Part shown: piece after piece, positions 1 to 8,866 of the stretch
Layout: each line of letters begins with the position of its first letter
Position numbering within the stretch: position 1 is the first letter of the stretch
Assembly: GCA_002362575.1 (NCBI GenBank)
Contig: DEUM01000043.1
Coordinates: forward strand, 1 to 36,083
From: Lachnoclostridium sp. UBA3262
Lineage (GTDB): Bacteria; Bacillota; Clostridia; Lachnospirales; Lachnospiraceae
Direction: 5' to 3'
DNA: 36,083 nt
The notes under the pieces: generated by a model
The model's database searches: none
What the model was told of the DNA's origin: nothing
Seen by the model: the letters and a program-made list of their open reading frames with translations, nothing else
Made by a program: the position numbers and the translations under genes

Positions 1-1441
1 TGTAGGAAGTAGCAGACAAGCTGATGTTGGATGCCCTCGGTATTATCTCTGTTGAAAGTATTTCATTGCAAACGGAGCATTTCGTGACGATTTTACCATC
101 ACTACTTACAGTCGCCTTCGCCACCGTTTTCTGCGTCTTATGACCATTTGCACATGGGTCTGTTTTCTCCCACTTCGCATAGAGCTGAATATCATACTTT
201 TTCTCAACCAAACTATTGTTCCAGTCCGCTACCCATTTATCTACCCAATCATAATTTTTTGTATTTTTAATCAGACTATCGTCATCTGCGGAAGGGTATG
301 GGCACCAACCGAGAAATGTATATCCGTCACGTTTTGGAACATAGGCTCCTATATCAAAAAAAGTTTCACTTGTTGTATCTAATTCATGAATATCGGATTC
401 CTTATCCGCTATCGTTCCGCCATTCGGGTTGAACGTAACTGTAAATCCGTCCTTGAAAACAGGGGACAAGGTTTCATCTCCAAAATTATAACCTGCGTGG
501 CAAATATTGTCCCAGTCAAAAGACAAAACCACATTGTCGCCAACTTTTCTTTGTTCAGCGAACGGCAATCCTTTCCATTGGACAAGATGTTTCCCCGGAC
601 GAATCAAACCTGCCATGACAAGCTCCTGTTTTTCATTTTGAATATAGTAGCGGTCAGGAAGCCCTTCCTCTTCTCCTTCCTGCAAGCCCGTATAGGACAA
701 TGTATAATAAGGTTCATAAAAACGTATTGTGCAGCCCCAGTTGTGTGTGGAATATGCATCAACAAGAATCGTTTCGCCGTACTTACCGCCTTTTACCGTC
801 CCTTCAAATTGCGTACTGCCGCCACGCACCTGTTCGAGAACAAAAGGCAGCCCTGTATTGTTTACATATCCTGCATTTACCGTTGTTTCTCCACTCAAAG
901 CTGATTGTAATGCCGCCTGTAATGCCGCCTGATGCTCTGCATCCTGCGGATTCTGTGCCAGTGCATTATCCAAATCTCCCTTGTCATATGCCGTCTTTAT
1001 TACATTATAAGTATTGGTCTTGCAAGGGACAATTTTTGTAGTATCTGCCGTACTCCTTACTAATTTATTCGTGTACCACCTTGCTTTACCATCGTCCAAA
1101 TCACTGTTAGGGTCGCTGTCAGGATGAGACAGTAAAAGGGATACATGAGATAATGTAGGGACAGCCGCAAACTCAAGTACACCACTCTGAACTTTTGAAG
1201 TCGTACATTCATATTTCGGCTCAATGCAGAAAGACTCGCCCGGCATAATCAGTTCATCGGAAATATCCCAGTTATTTTCTTCATTCAAAATGTGCTCAAC
1301 CATCGAATCTCGTTTCGTGATTTCCACTTCTTCCGTACTTTCCGCTTCTTCCGCAAACGCTGTCAACGGCACAATTGACAGTGCCATGCAAAGTGACAGC
1401 AATAGCCCCATCCACTTTGTCTTTCTTTTCAATTTTTTCAT
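1..1441 (-). CDS. Secreted surface protein with InlB-type repeat (3' end outside window)
   Basis: The minus strand is open from an ATG at 1441 to the window edge, about 480 codons without a stop, so the C-terminus is missing. A strong AAAGGAGG lies 9-10 bases before the ATG. Residues 1-31 form a signal peptide (KKLKRK, a hydrophobic core, then TAFAEE). The middle, about residues 40-330, matches no family I recognise. Residues about 334-424 look like a Listeria-Bacteroides (InlB B-type) repeat: VTFNPNGG, then RDGYTFLGW, then LYAKWE. After that come about 30 residues beginning NGHKTQ and containing CSVC, the same style as the Cys/His repeats of the large surface protein at 15875-18970. The visible end, SNISLSATSY, resembles the beginning of an Ig-like repeat common in Lachnospiraceae surface proteins. 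An adhesin-like cell-surface role is inferred. It is divergent from the XRE regulator, which may control it. Confidence 0.85.
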   Translation of the reverse strand, partial: MKKLKRKTKWMGLLLSLCMALSIVPLTAFAEEAESTEEVEITKRDSMVEHILNEENNWDISDELIMPGESFCIEPKYECTTSKVQSGVLEFAAVPTLSHVSLLLSHPDSDPNSDLDDGKARWYTNKLVRSTADTTKIVPCKTNTYNVIKTAYDKGDLDNALAQNPQDAEHQAALQAALQSALSGETTVNAGYVNNTGLPFVLEQVRGGSTQFEGTVKGGKYGETILVDAYSTHNWGCTIRFYEPYYTLSYTGLQEGEEEGLPDRYYIQNEKQELVMAGLIRPGKHLVQWKGLPFAEQRKVGDNVVLSFDWDNICHAGYNFGDETLSPVFKDGFTVTFNPNGGTIADKESDIHELDTTSETFFDIGAYVPKRDGYTFLGWCPYPSADDDSLIKNTKNYDWVDKWVADWNNSLVEKKYDIQLYAKWEKTDPCANGHKTQKTVAKATVSSDGKIVTKCSVCNEILSTEIIPRASNISLSATSY

Positions 1442-1521
1442 AATGGATGCCCTCCTTTAAATTATTGATTATTATCCTGCCCATTTTGCAGGCTACAGAA
1501 AACTCAAAATTTTCTATCCTC

Positions 1522-1527
1522 ATTATA
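1522..1527 (-). promoter_or_regulatory. -10 box for the surface-protein gene
   Basis: On the minus strand the sequence reads TAGTATAATGAGG, a perfect TATAAT about 80 bases before the surface-protein start. No good -35 sits 16-18 bases upstream, which would suit an activator-dependent promoter. Confidence 0.45.
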
Positions 1528-1582
1528 CTAAATCCCGCTCCATAATTATCTGTTCTTTCCGAATAGTCAATGCCAATTTGTG

Positions 1583-1620
1583 AAACAAAGTGTTGTTTTC
1601 TTGGCAATATGCTATATAAT
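1583..1620 (+). promoter_or_regulatory. Promoter and candidate operator of the XRE regulator
   Basis: TTGTTT (1593-1598), a 16-base spacer and TATAAT (1615-1620) form a sigma-A-type promoter 39 bases before the regulator ATG. The -35 is the right arm of a palindrome AAACAA-AGTG-TTGTTT (1583-1598). Outside this lie TGCCAA (1571-1576) and its inverse TTGGCA (1601-1606). The layout suggests autoregulation by the adjacent HTH protein. Confidence 0.5.
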
Positions 1621-1658
1621 AATAGATGAGAAATTACAAACAAAACGAGGTAAAAATC

Positions 1659-3389
1659 ATGGATTTCAAAGACAAGCTTGCGGAATATATAGAGCTGTTA
1701 GACTGTAGCGCTAAGGACTTATGTAAAAGTTCTGGGCTTTCAGCCGCCACGATAAGCCGATACCGTTCTGGTGAACGTATTCCAGAAGCAAACACAGAAA
1801 ACCTTACAAATCTAATAGAAGGGATTGTCTGTATTGCACAGAACAAGAAAATCGCTGATGTTACGGTAGAGTCTGTATCGGAAGCGTTTTCCCCATTCGT
1901 TAAGAGCAGCATGGTTGATATGAAACAGTTTCAGACAAATTTCAATACATTGCTCACTATGCTGTCTATCAATGTTTCCGATCTTTCGAGATTTTTGAAT
2001 TATGATTCCTCCTATGTTTCCCGTATAAGAAACGGTCTGCGGCATCCTGCCAATCCAGAGAAATTTGCGTGGGGCATCGCTGGTTTTATTGTTCGGCGTT
2101 TTCAGAATGATTCAGAAAAGGAAGTCATTGCAGATTTAATCGGATGCAAGTCAGACAAACTGGCAAATCACGATATATATCAAACACTCCTTGCCGAATG
2201 GATTATGAATGGGACTGGAGTTTCTAAAAATTATCTGGCAGGTTTTTTGGAGAAATTAGATGCGTTTAATCTAAACGAATATATCAGAGCCATCCATTTT
2301 GATGAATTAAAAGTCCCGTCTGCCCCTTTTCAGCTTCCTACCTCGAAAAGCTACTTGGGTCTGAAAGAGATGATGGAAAGTGAGCTGTCTTTCTTAAAGG
2401 CAACAGTCTTATCCAAGTCTATGGAGCCTGTCATTATGTACAGTGATATGCCAATGGGAGAAATGGCAAAAGATGAAGAATTTCCTAAAAAATGGATGTT
2501 CGGTATGGCTATGATGCTGAAAAAAGGACTGCACTTAAATCAGATTCATAATATAGACCGTTCTTTTGAGGATATGATGCTTGGTCTGGAAAGCTGGATA
2601 CCTATGTATATGACAGGGCAGATTTCTCCCTATTATTTAAAAAATGCACAGGACAATATATTTTCCCATTTCTTAAAAGTTTCTGGAAGCGTTGCATTAA
2701 CGGGTGAAGCAATCTGCGGATACCATAGTGAGGGAAGATATTATCTGACAAAAAACAAAGAGGAAGTTGCTTATTACAAAAAGCGTGCGGAACGCCTTTT
2801 ATCAAAATCTTCACCACTAATGGAAATTTATCGGCAAGACCGTGAGCGGGACTATAATACATTTTTACAGACCGATTCCCAAGCAGAGGGACACAGGTAT
2901 TTTATACTTTCATCCTTATCGTTATACACAGCAACGGATGATTTGATTGCCCAAATTTTAAGGAATAATAAAATCCCCGATACGGAGCAGGCTGAAATCA
3001 AAAATTATGTTGCCATGCAACGGAAAATAGCAAATGAGATTTTACAGCATAGCAGTATTACGGAAGAAATTCCTTCGCTTACAGAAACGGAATTTAAGCA
3101 ATATCCAATCGTTATGCCTCTTTCGGGGATGTTTTATAAAAAAGATATTCTTTATAGTTGGGATGATTATAGGGAACATTTGAAACAGGCAAAGGAATAT
3201 GCAAAGCAACACAAAAATTATAAAGCAGTAGAAAATCATTCGCCTGCATTTAGAAATATACAGATTAATATTCGTGAAGGGAAATGGGTTATTGTTTCCA
3301 AAAACAAAACTCCTGCTATCCACTTTCTAATCCGTCATCCGAAAATGCGGAATGCTTTCGAGAATATGGTTGTTCCCGTAATGGAATAA
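1659..3389 (+). CDS. Large XRE-family regulator with two HTH domains
   Basis: The protein has 576 residues when started at the ATG at 1659, which is preceded by ACGAGG at 1645-1650; an in-frame ATG at 1626 has no ribosome site. Residues about 5-45 form a classic XRE helix-turn-helix (SAKDLCKSSGLSAATISRYR then SGERIP). Residues about 90-126 form a second one (NVSDLSRFLNYDSSYVSRIR then NGLRHP). The remaining ~430 residues carry no catalytic motif I recognise and look like a helical ligand-sensing or oligomerisation region. No signal peptide or membrane segment is present, so it is a cytoplasmic DNA-binding protein. It is divergent from the InlB-repeat surface protein, with promoters and a nested palindrome between them, so it probably controls both genes. 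Regulators of this size with tandem HTH motifs occur in Clostridia, but the target is inferred from position only. Confidence 0.8.
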   Translation: MDFKDKLAEYIELLDCSAKDLCKSSGLSAATISRYRSGERIPEANTENLTNLIEGIVCIAQNKKIADVTVESVSEAFSPFVKSSMVDMKQFQTNFNTLLTMLSINVSDLSRFLNYDSSYVSRIRNGLRHPANPEKFAWGIAGFIVRRFQNDSEKEVIADLIGCKSDKLANHDIYQTLLAEWIMNGTGVSKNYLAGFLEKLDAFNLNEYIRAIHFDELKVPSAPFQLPTSKSYLGLKEMMESELSFLKATVLSKSMEPVIMYSDMPMGEMAKDEEFPKKWMFGMAMMLKKGLHLNQIHNIDRSFEDMMLGLESWIPMYMTGQISPYYLKNAQDNIFSHFLKVSGSVALTGEAICGYHSEGRYYLTKNKEEVAYYKKRAERLLSKSSPLMEIYRQDRERDYNTFLQTDSQAEGHRYFILSSLSLYTATDDLIAQILRNNKIPDTEQAEIKNYVAMQRKIANEILQHSSITEEIPSLTETEFKQYPIVMPLSGMFYKKDILYSWDDYREHLKQAKEYAKQHKNYKAVENHSPAFRNIQINIREGKWVIVSKNKTPAIHFLIRHPKMRNAFENMVVPVME

Positions 3390-3542
3390 TGATTTGTACT
3401 TTATTTTCTGTGATATGTAAAGCATATCACCGTCAATACCGACTGCCCTGCTTCCAAGGCTCTCCGGAACAGCGGTGCATTTTTATTTAAACAGATAAAC
3501 AATAGGAATGTCAATCGTTACAATTAGTTCTTTTGATACGCA

Positions 3543-3603
3543 AAAAGGAAGGTAGCTACCCGATATAGCTTTAAAGCCAAACTAGCATTACTACCTTCCT
3601 TTT
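3543..3603. terminator. Bidirectional long-loop terminator
   Basis: AAAAGGAAGGTAG (3543-3555) pairs perfectly with CTACCTTCCTTTT (3591-3603), with a 35-base loop that can itself fold (GCTA..TAGC and GCTTTAAAGC). It lies between the convergent XRE gene and GH8 gene. The rest of 3390-3636 shows no gene. Confidence 0.6.
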
Positions 3604-3636
3604 ATCTACATTTCCTATAACATTCGATACCTGATA

Positions 3637-6579
3637 TTACTCAAACTGGAGCCACTCTATCTCTGTATTCGCATTCGTCGCTTTGACATAAATATTTACA
3701 ACACCTGTTGGTACCTTCGGCCATGTCGTATTTTTTATCTCACCCCACGAATTGTTTCCCTGCACATAAAGGTCTACACATTTCTTTCCGCTTTCCGGCT
3801 CACCATAATACAGATTTATCTGCCCACCATTCCCTTTAGCATATACTTTAAAATGTGACGCCTCTTTTGCTCCAAAGTCTACCGTATATTTTACATAAGC
3901 GGAGTCGCTTGTGAGAACAATCTTGCCATCCTGTATTGTCGCTCCTGAACTGCCCGTACAGTTTACCGCCATAATCTTGTCATATGCAGACGGTGTTCCT
4001 CCGGTCTGCCCGGTGTCAGAATCTGAAATTGTTATGGAAAGTTTTGCTTTCCTTCCTGCACTGAACGTAAATGTCAGCGTCGTTGTGCCAATCTCCTGTT
4101 TTGCCAGATAAGCCGCCGGAATCGTTACCGTATTTCCCGACACAGTATAATCCGTCCCCTTGCTCAACACCGTACTTCCATTACTGACAGATGTTAGTGT
4201 ATTTCCATTTAATGTCATTTCCATTGTAACGGCTTTCTGCTTTCCTTCTGCCTTATCAAATTCAGCCGTCGTCGTGCTAATCGTGGAGGTATTGCCCACC
4301 TGTGTACCATCCGGCAGCCATGCGCGGAATTTTCCGCTGCAATGCAAGAGCCCCATCATGTACAGGCATCCATCATAATAGCGATATTTTCCTGTAGTCG
4401 GCGAAATATTCCAGAAGTCCTCGACAAAATCCCATGCAATGGACTTACTTGCTGCTAACGAAGCTGTTGCATTCATCGCCACCAGTCCCGGAGAGTGGTC
4501 TTTATCTAACTGCTTTCCTGTAATCTCCCATTGATTTCCGTAGGAATTTACACCATGCGAGCCTAAAAATGCCTGTATTCTATCGGCATGTGTCGTTGCC
4601 CAGCTATCTTTTGCCCACCAAGCATAGTCACAGGCAATATTGGCTGCAATTCGCCATGCGTCAAACCTAAAGTCAGCATGATTTCCCGTTTTATTCGGTG
4701 TACCATCAAATTCCGAGTAATCCGGGCCAAGCCCTGTTGTCTCATTTGTCGCCTTTTTGAAATACTCACGGCTTACCTCTGCTGCCTCGCTCCAAAATTC
4801 GTTGTTCTTATCTGCCAGTTCTGCCCACACTTCATAAAATGCCGGGAGATGATAGGATGGATCCGTATGTGTAGCTGAATTTCCATATGGAACAAATACT
4901 ACCATTTTATGCGTGGAATTAAACATATTTACTACTCCGCCGCCACCGTCGCTACGCGACATTACTTCATCCAAAATCTTCTGCGCCTCGGCTCTGTAGT
5001 CATAAATGCCCTCTCCGTCACCCCAGCGGGCAGAAGCAAAGAACAGGGAAGTTGCAAAATACTCCTCTCCATCAGGAGCAGGGTTCTGATCCTTTTTACT
5101 TCCATCTTTTCCACACTGCCATGCAAAGTATCCTTTTCTCTCTCCATCCTTATGATACATGTAGGTCTTTGCCCATTTCCAAAGCCGGTCAAATTCTTCC
5201 TTCTTATTCATCTGTACACAAATCATCATGCCGTAGGACATTCCCTCGGAACGGACGTCATCGGTATCCGCCGTATATATGTAAGCCATATCATCTCCGA
5301 CCGGATAATAGATTCTCTCCTCATCCGTTCCATAAAACAGCTTCTGCCATGCTCCGTTTACCTTTTCTTCTACTTCTTCTTCGGTCTTCCCCCACTCACA
5401 GAACAGATTGCGGTACTGTCCACTGGCTACTGCACCAACCTTTGCAGGAACCGGAGGATCCGGAATCGCTCCCAGACACCATACTTCAAGATTTTTTATA
5501 TAGGTATCATTTGTTCCGTCGTCATCCTCTAAAAGCAATTTCACATTTAGACTTCCTGCTGCCTCTGTCCATTTAAATTGAACTCTCTGAACTTCCTCGG
5601 TCGCTTTAGTAAAGCTCACACTTCCCTTTTTCTCTTCATTGATATAGACAGAAACACCTGCTTTTGATCCCTCTTTGCTGGAAGCTCCCGTCAGACGGAT
5701 TTCATAGATTTTATTTGTATCCGGAATATCTATCGCTGTTGTACAGTAGTTGCCGTTTATATACAGTGCCACTCCTGCAAACGGTTCCTCAATGGCACCC
5801 GGTGCATACTGTCCATCACCCTTTACCAGTTCCATAGCCGCCGCATTCACACTCGTTACCTTGACCTCCGGCTCCTTTGTTCTCGCTGGCGTTGGTTTTA
5901 TGGTTACTGCCGGATTCGTATTCGACGGCTTATTTGTATTCGATGGTGTATTGGTATCCAACGGCTTATTTGTCCCCGGTGCCGGATTTGTATTTGACGG
6001 TAAATTCGTCGTACCCGGCGGTGTATTTGTGCCCGGTGCCGGATTCGTATGTGCCGGCGGATTCGTACCCGTCCCCGGCTTTCCGCTTGTCGATGGCTTT
6101 GTGCCGGATGACGTACCTGTCCCCGATGGCGGGGTTACGTCCGACGGCGAATCGGTATTGCTTGGAGATTTCGACTTAACCGGCGGTTTAGCCGATGACG
6201 GTTTCTTTGTTATCACAGGCTTCTTTTTCTTTTTAACAGTTACTTTTGCCTTAAGCACAATTTTCTTCCGTCCTCTTTTTACCGTACAGGTAACTTTCGT
6301 CTTTCCCTTCTTTTTTCCCTTAACTACACCTTTTTTACTAACGGAAGCTATCTTTTTATTTTTTACCTTCCATTTCACTTTGTCTTTCTTCTTTTTGTTT
6401 TTTACCTTCAGCTTAACCTTTTTTCCTACATACACTTTAACTTTTTTCTTATTTAGTTTCAATTTCTTTGCTGCTTCTACCTTTTTCATTTGTACCGGCG
6501 ATATTACCGATGAGAAAAGAAAGCAACATGCCAGAGCGATACTCAGTATACGTATGGCACTTTTTTTCATTTTGTTCAT
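3637..6579 (-). CDS. Secreted multidomain GH8 glycanase (xylanase/exo-oligoxylanase-like)
   Basis: The protein has 980 residues from the ATG at 6579, which has AGGAGGAAGG upstream; an upstream in-frame start at 6615 would cover the ribosome site. Order: signal peptide (about 1-37); a very lysine-rich Ig-like domain (38-118, including IASVSKKGVVKG); a Pro/Thr/Ser/Asn linker (about 127-238); a beta-sandwich carbohydrate-binding module (about 241-370); a GH8 catalytic domain (about 385-760); an X2-like Ig domain (about 770-870); and a C-terminal binding module ending in IEWLQFE. The GH8 signature is DDVRSEGMSYGMM, with likely general acid Glu445; Asp503 lies in APDGEEYFA, and FRFDAWR carries Asp640. 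The segment KKEEFDRLWKWAKTYM closely recalls reducing-end xylose-releasing exo-oligoxylanases, but those are usually cytoplasmic and single-domain, so a secreted xylan-active GH8 is the better call. It probably works with the GH10 and GH51 enzymes encoded 7 kb away. Confidence 0.9.
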   Translation of the reverse strand: MNKMKKSAIRILSIALACCFLFSSVISPVQMKKVEAAKKLKLNKKKVKVYVGKKVKLKVKNKKKKDKVKWKVKNKKIASVSKKGVVKGKKKGKTKVTCTVKRGRKKIVLKAKVTVKKKKKPVITKKPSSAKPPVKSKSPSNTDSPSDVTPPSGTGTSSGTKPSTSGKPGTGTNPPAHTNPAPGTNTPPGTTNLPSNTNPAPGTNKPLDTNTPSNTNKPSNTNPAVTIKPTPARTKEPEVKVTSVNAAAMELVKGDGQYAPGAIEEPFAGVALYINGNYCTTAIDIPDTNKIYEIRLTGASSKEGSKAGVSVYINEEKKGSVSFTKATEEVQRVQFKWTEAAGSLNVKLLLEDDDGTNDTYIKNLEVWCLGAIPDPPVPAKVGAVASGQYRNLFCEWGKTEEEVEEKVNGAWQKLFYGTDEERIYYPVGDDMAYIYTADTDDVRSEGMSYGMMICVQMNKKEEFDRLWKWAKTYMYHKDGERKGYFAWQCGKDGSKKDQNPAPDGEEYFATSLFFASARWGDGEGIYDYRAEAQKILDEVMSRSDGGGGVVNMFNSTHKMVVFVPYGNSATHTDPSYHLPAFYEVWAELADKNNEFWSEAAEVSREYFKKATNETTGLGPDYSEFDGTPNKTGNHADFRFDAWRIAANIACDYAWWAKDSWATTHADRIQAFLGSHGVNSYGNQWEITGKQLDKDHSPGLVAMNATASLAASKSIAWDFVEDFWNISPTTGKYRYYDGCLYMMGLLHCSGKFRAWLPDGTQVGNTSTISTTTAEFDKAEGKQKAVTMEMTLNGNTLTSVSNGSTVLSKGTDYTVSGNTVTIPAAYLAKQEIGTTTLTFTFSAGRKAKLSITISDSDTGQTGGTPSAYDKIMAVNCTGSSGATIQDGKIVLTSDSAYVKYTVDFGAKEASHFKVYAKGNGGQINLYYGEPESGKKCVDLYVQGNNSWGEIKNTTWPKVPTGVVNIYVKATNANTEIEWLQFE
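5862..6201 (-). repeat. Low-complexity Pro/Thr/Asn linker-coding repeat
   Basis: This stretch of the GH8 gene encodes imperfect repeats of NTNP, PGTN and PSNT that form the flexible linker between the lysine-rich domain and the first binding module. It also creates a long artefactual open frame on the plus strand (5750-6619). Confidence 0.7.
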
Positions 6580-6763
6580 ACTATCACACCTTCCTCCTAG
6601 CCAAATTTTCCCCATATAGCAATACGGTATTATATATAAGTATTATTATACACATTTTTGTGAAAAATGCTATAGAAAAAGTGTAAAAAACTAAAAAAAT
6701 TGTAAATTTTTTATATATATATTGGATAACCTATCCCATCTTACCACTTAAGTCAGAAATGTA

Positions 6764-7384
6764 CTAAACAAGAACATCAACAAAGGCATCCTGACTGCTG
6801 TTTTCTGTTTTCTCCTGTGCAGTCTTCTCTACCTTTTCCTTATCCGTTTCCTGCGTCCCACCATTTTCTGACTCTTTCATTTCCTTATCCACGCTCTCCA
6901 ATATATCCATCTGTGCCGCTGTGGCATTTGCCGCTCTTTCTTCAAGCTCAGCCAAAGCCTCCTGCTTATCGCTCGTATCCCCGCCACGGGCAGCATCCTG
7001 CCGGATTTCCGATTTTAAAATACGTGCGCTTCCTTCTATATCCGTTGCCACACTGTTTTGTACCTGCGCCTGATTCATAGCGGCATCGGCAGAAATCATT
7101 GCCTCCATGGAACCGCCTTCCGTCTTTTGTTTCTGCCTTTCCTTCCGCTGTTCTATCTCATGCTGCCTGAGCTGATTGTTTAAGTCATTGATTTGCCTCT
7201 GAAGCTCCTGACGCTTCTTCATTTTTTCCTCGGGACTCATCCCCTCTCTGGATGAGAGCGACTGCAATTGCTTCTGTACATTGGCAATCTGGCTTTGGAT
7301 TCCCTTACTGTATGCATCCTGCGGTTTTCCAGCCACACCGGCATAACTCGTCTCCTGACCGTTATAATTGCTGTTAATCCTCAT
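6764..7384 (-). CDS. FlxA-like coiled-coil protein
   Basis: The protein has 206 residues. The ATG at 7384 is preferred over an ATG three codons upstream (7393) because AAGGGGG is then correctly spaced. After a short polar N-terminus (MRINSNYNG) comes a strongly helical segment, about residues 27-90, with IQSQIANVQKQLQSLSS, MSPEEKMKKRQELQRQIND and LNNQLRQHEIEQRKERQ; this pattern is typical of the FlxA-like family of Clostridia. The second half is Ala/Glu-rich and ends in an acidic low-complexity tail. There is no signal peptide, membrane segment or cysteine. The biochemical function of the family is not established. It lies between the GH8 gene and the sensor kinase on the same strand, 108 bases downstream of the kinase stop. 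The AT-rich gap 6616-6763 holds only the region upstream of the GH8 gene. Confidence 0.75.
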   Translation of the reverse strand: MRINSNYNGQETSYAGVAGKPQDAYSKGIQSQIANVQKQLQSLSSREGMSPEEKMKKRQELQRQINDLNNQLRQHEIEQRKERQKQKTEGGSMEAMISADAAMNQAQVQNSVATDIEGSARILKSEIRQDAARGGDTSDKQEALAELEERAANATAAQMDILESVDKEMKESENGGTQETDKEKVEKTAQEKTENSSQDAFVDVLV

Positions 7385-7492
7385 TTTTATCATTCCCCCT
7401 TCGTTTTTTCGATTATGTAACTCCTATTTCGGACATCTCCATAGAAAAATAAAGCACTTTGTCGTCAGACAACTTTTTTATGTTGTGAAGCA

Positions 7493-8866
7493 CTACTCCA
7501 GCATGAGCAGGACACTGAGGACAAACCTTTTCCCATCCTGAATGATATCTATATCTCCAAAATATTTCTGCGCCACTGCCCGTATGCTGGCAAGTCCATA
7601 ACCATGTGCCTGACTATCCTCTTTCCCTGTTGCCGGCAGCCCGTTCTCCTCATCAATAAGCAAATCTCCTGTAAAATTATTCTCGATTTCTATCATAAAC
7701 GCATTTTTCTCCCGGTATGATACAATGTGAATATATGCGTCCCTCTCTTTTTCCGCACCCTCTAACGCATTATTCATCGCATTATTTAATATCACACTGA
7801 TATCAAATACATTTATCCCCCGCCCTTCCGGAAAATGAAAATCGCAGGCAAAAGCAATGTCCTTACTCTCTGCTCTCTTTTTACTCTCCGTCAAAATCAC
7901 ATCCGTTACCGGATTTCCGGTTTTTAACTCCGTCGACGCCCCGCTCAGTTCCTCCTTCAGCCCTGTCAGATATTCTTCCGCCTCCTGCCGTTCATTTTTC
8001 ATAAAAAGATTTTCTAACGTCATCACATGGTTTCCCATATCATGCCTCAGTCTGCGTATATCCTGATAATGCGCTTCCACTTCTGCGATATGATGTTTCA
8101 TATTTTCTATTTGCTCCCATAAAACGGCGTCTTCCTTTTCTTTCCTGTGACTGCTCCTGATTTTCTGATAGGCAAAAATAGACATACTTATTGTAATCAT
8201 AGAGATTATCTGATATATTACCTTCAGCCACCAGTATTCAGTATATACATTCCATATATACCGGTCCGTCTCACTTAAATAGATGTCAGAAAAAAATTCA
8301 AAAGCATTGTAACCTGCCAGGACGGACAGGGGAGGAGCAAGCATCAGCGCCAGCTCCTTTTTCGTCATATTTTCTTCCTTGCAGCTATATACCCGGTCTA
8401 TCATATATACAAGTAGCTTCATAGTAAAAAACCGTACAAAAATATAACATATCTCTATTATCACATAAACAACAAACGAAGGAACCGGCTTATTTCCTAT
8501 CGAAAATAAATCGGAAAACCAGAACAGCCAGCTTCTCGGCAACAGAGCGATACTATAGGAAATCCATTCCAAAATATACATAATGACTGCAAGAAAAATC
8601 TTCTGCTCCGCATTTTGGCGGTCTGCAAACAGGATAACAATAAGCGCCGCCGATACTCCAACTGCATGCGCTTTCATCTTATCTATCTCAAAAGGCATGA
8701 AATACAGAATGAGCATCACGACAAAATAAGCCAGACCGGCAAAAAAGGCGCCCTTTCTCCGGTTTTCCTTTAGAAACGGTTGAATCAATTTAGAAAAAAG
8801 ATACGCGATTCCCCCTAAGTTCAGCACCGCTACTATGCGGGACACTATGAGCCAATATATTTCCAT
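7493..8866 (-). CDS. GHKL-type membrane sensor histidine kinase (LytTR partner)
   Basis: The protein has 457 residues. The ATG at 8866 shares its first base with the TGA of the upstream regulator (TGATG), so the two are translationally coupled. About residues 1-225 hold six or seven hydrophobic segments, as in AgrC/peptide-sensing kinases. A short coiled coil follows, then the dimerisation box RRLRHDMGNHVMTLENLF with the phospho-accepting His. The GHKL ATPase domain shows the N box ILNNAMNNALEGAEKE and the G box GYGLASIRAVAQKYFGDIDI. All catalytic parts look intact. Its neighbour is a LytTR regulator lacking the phospho-acceptor, so the phosphorelay appears broken or rerouted. No agrB/agrD-like peptide genes are adjacent, so the ligand is unknown. 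Confidence 0.88.
   Translation of the reverse strand: MEIYWLIVSRIVAVLNLGGIAYLFSKLIQPFLKENRRKGAFFAGLAYFVVMLILYFMPFEIDKMKAHAVGVSAALIVILFADRQNAEQKIFLAVIMYILEWISYSIALLPRSWLFWFSDLFSIGNKPVPSFVVYVIIEICYIFVRFFTMKLLVYMIDRVYSCKEENMTKKELALMLAPPLSVLAGYNAFEFFSDIYLSETDRYIWNVYTEYWWLKVIYQIISMITISMSIFAYQKIRSSHRKEKEDAVLWEQIENMKHHIAEVEAHYQDIRRLRHDMGNHVMTLENLFMKNERQEAEEYLTGLKEELSGASTELKTGNPVTDVILTESKKRAESKDIAFACDFHFPEGRGINVFDISVILNNAMNNALEGAEKERDAYIHIVSYREKNAFMIEIENNFTGDLLIDEENGLPATGKEDSQAHGYGLASIRAVAQKYFGDIDIIQDGKRFVLSVLLMLE

Noticed and set aside
1296..1643. 115-codon minus-strand frame
   Set aside because: It lies in another frame over the signal peptide and leader of the InlB-repeat protein and crosses its promoter.
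5750..6619. 289-codon open frame on the plus strand with Phe/Val/Pro-rich repeats
   Set aside because: It is the exact reverse complement of the lysine-rich domain and linker of the GH8 enzyme and has no ribosome site; the low complexity keeps the frame open.
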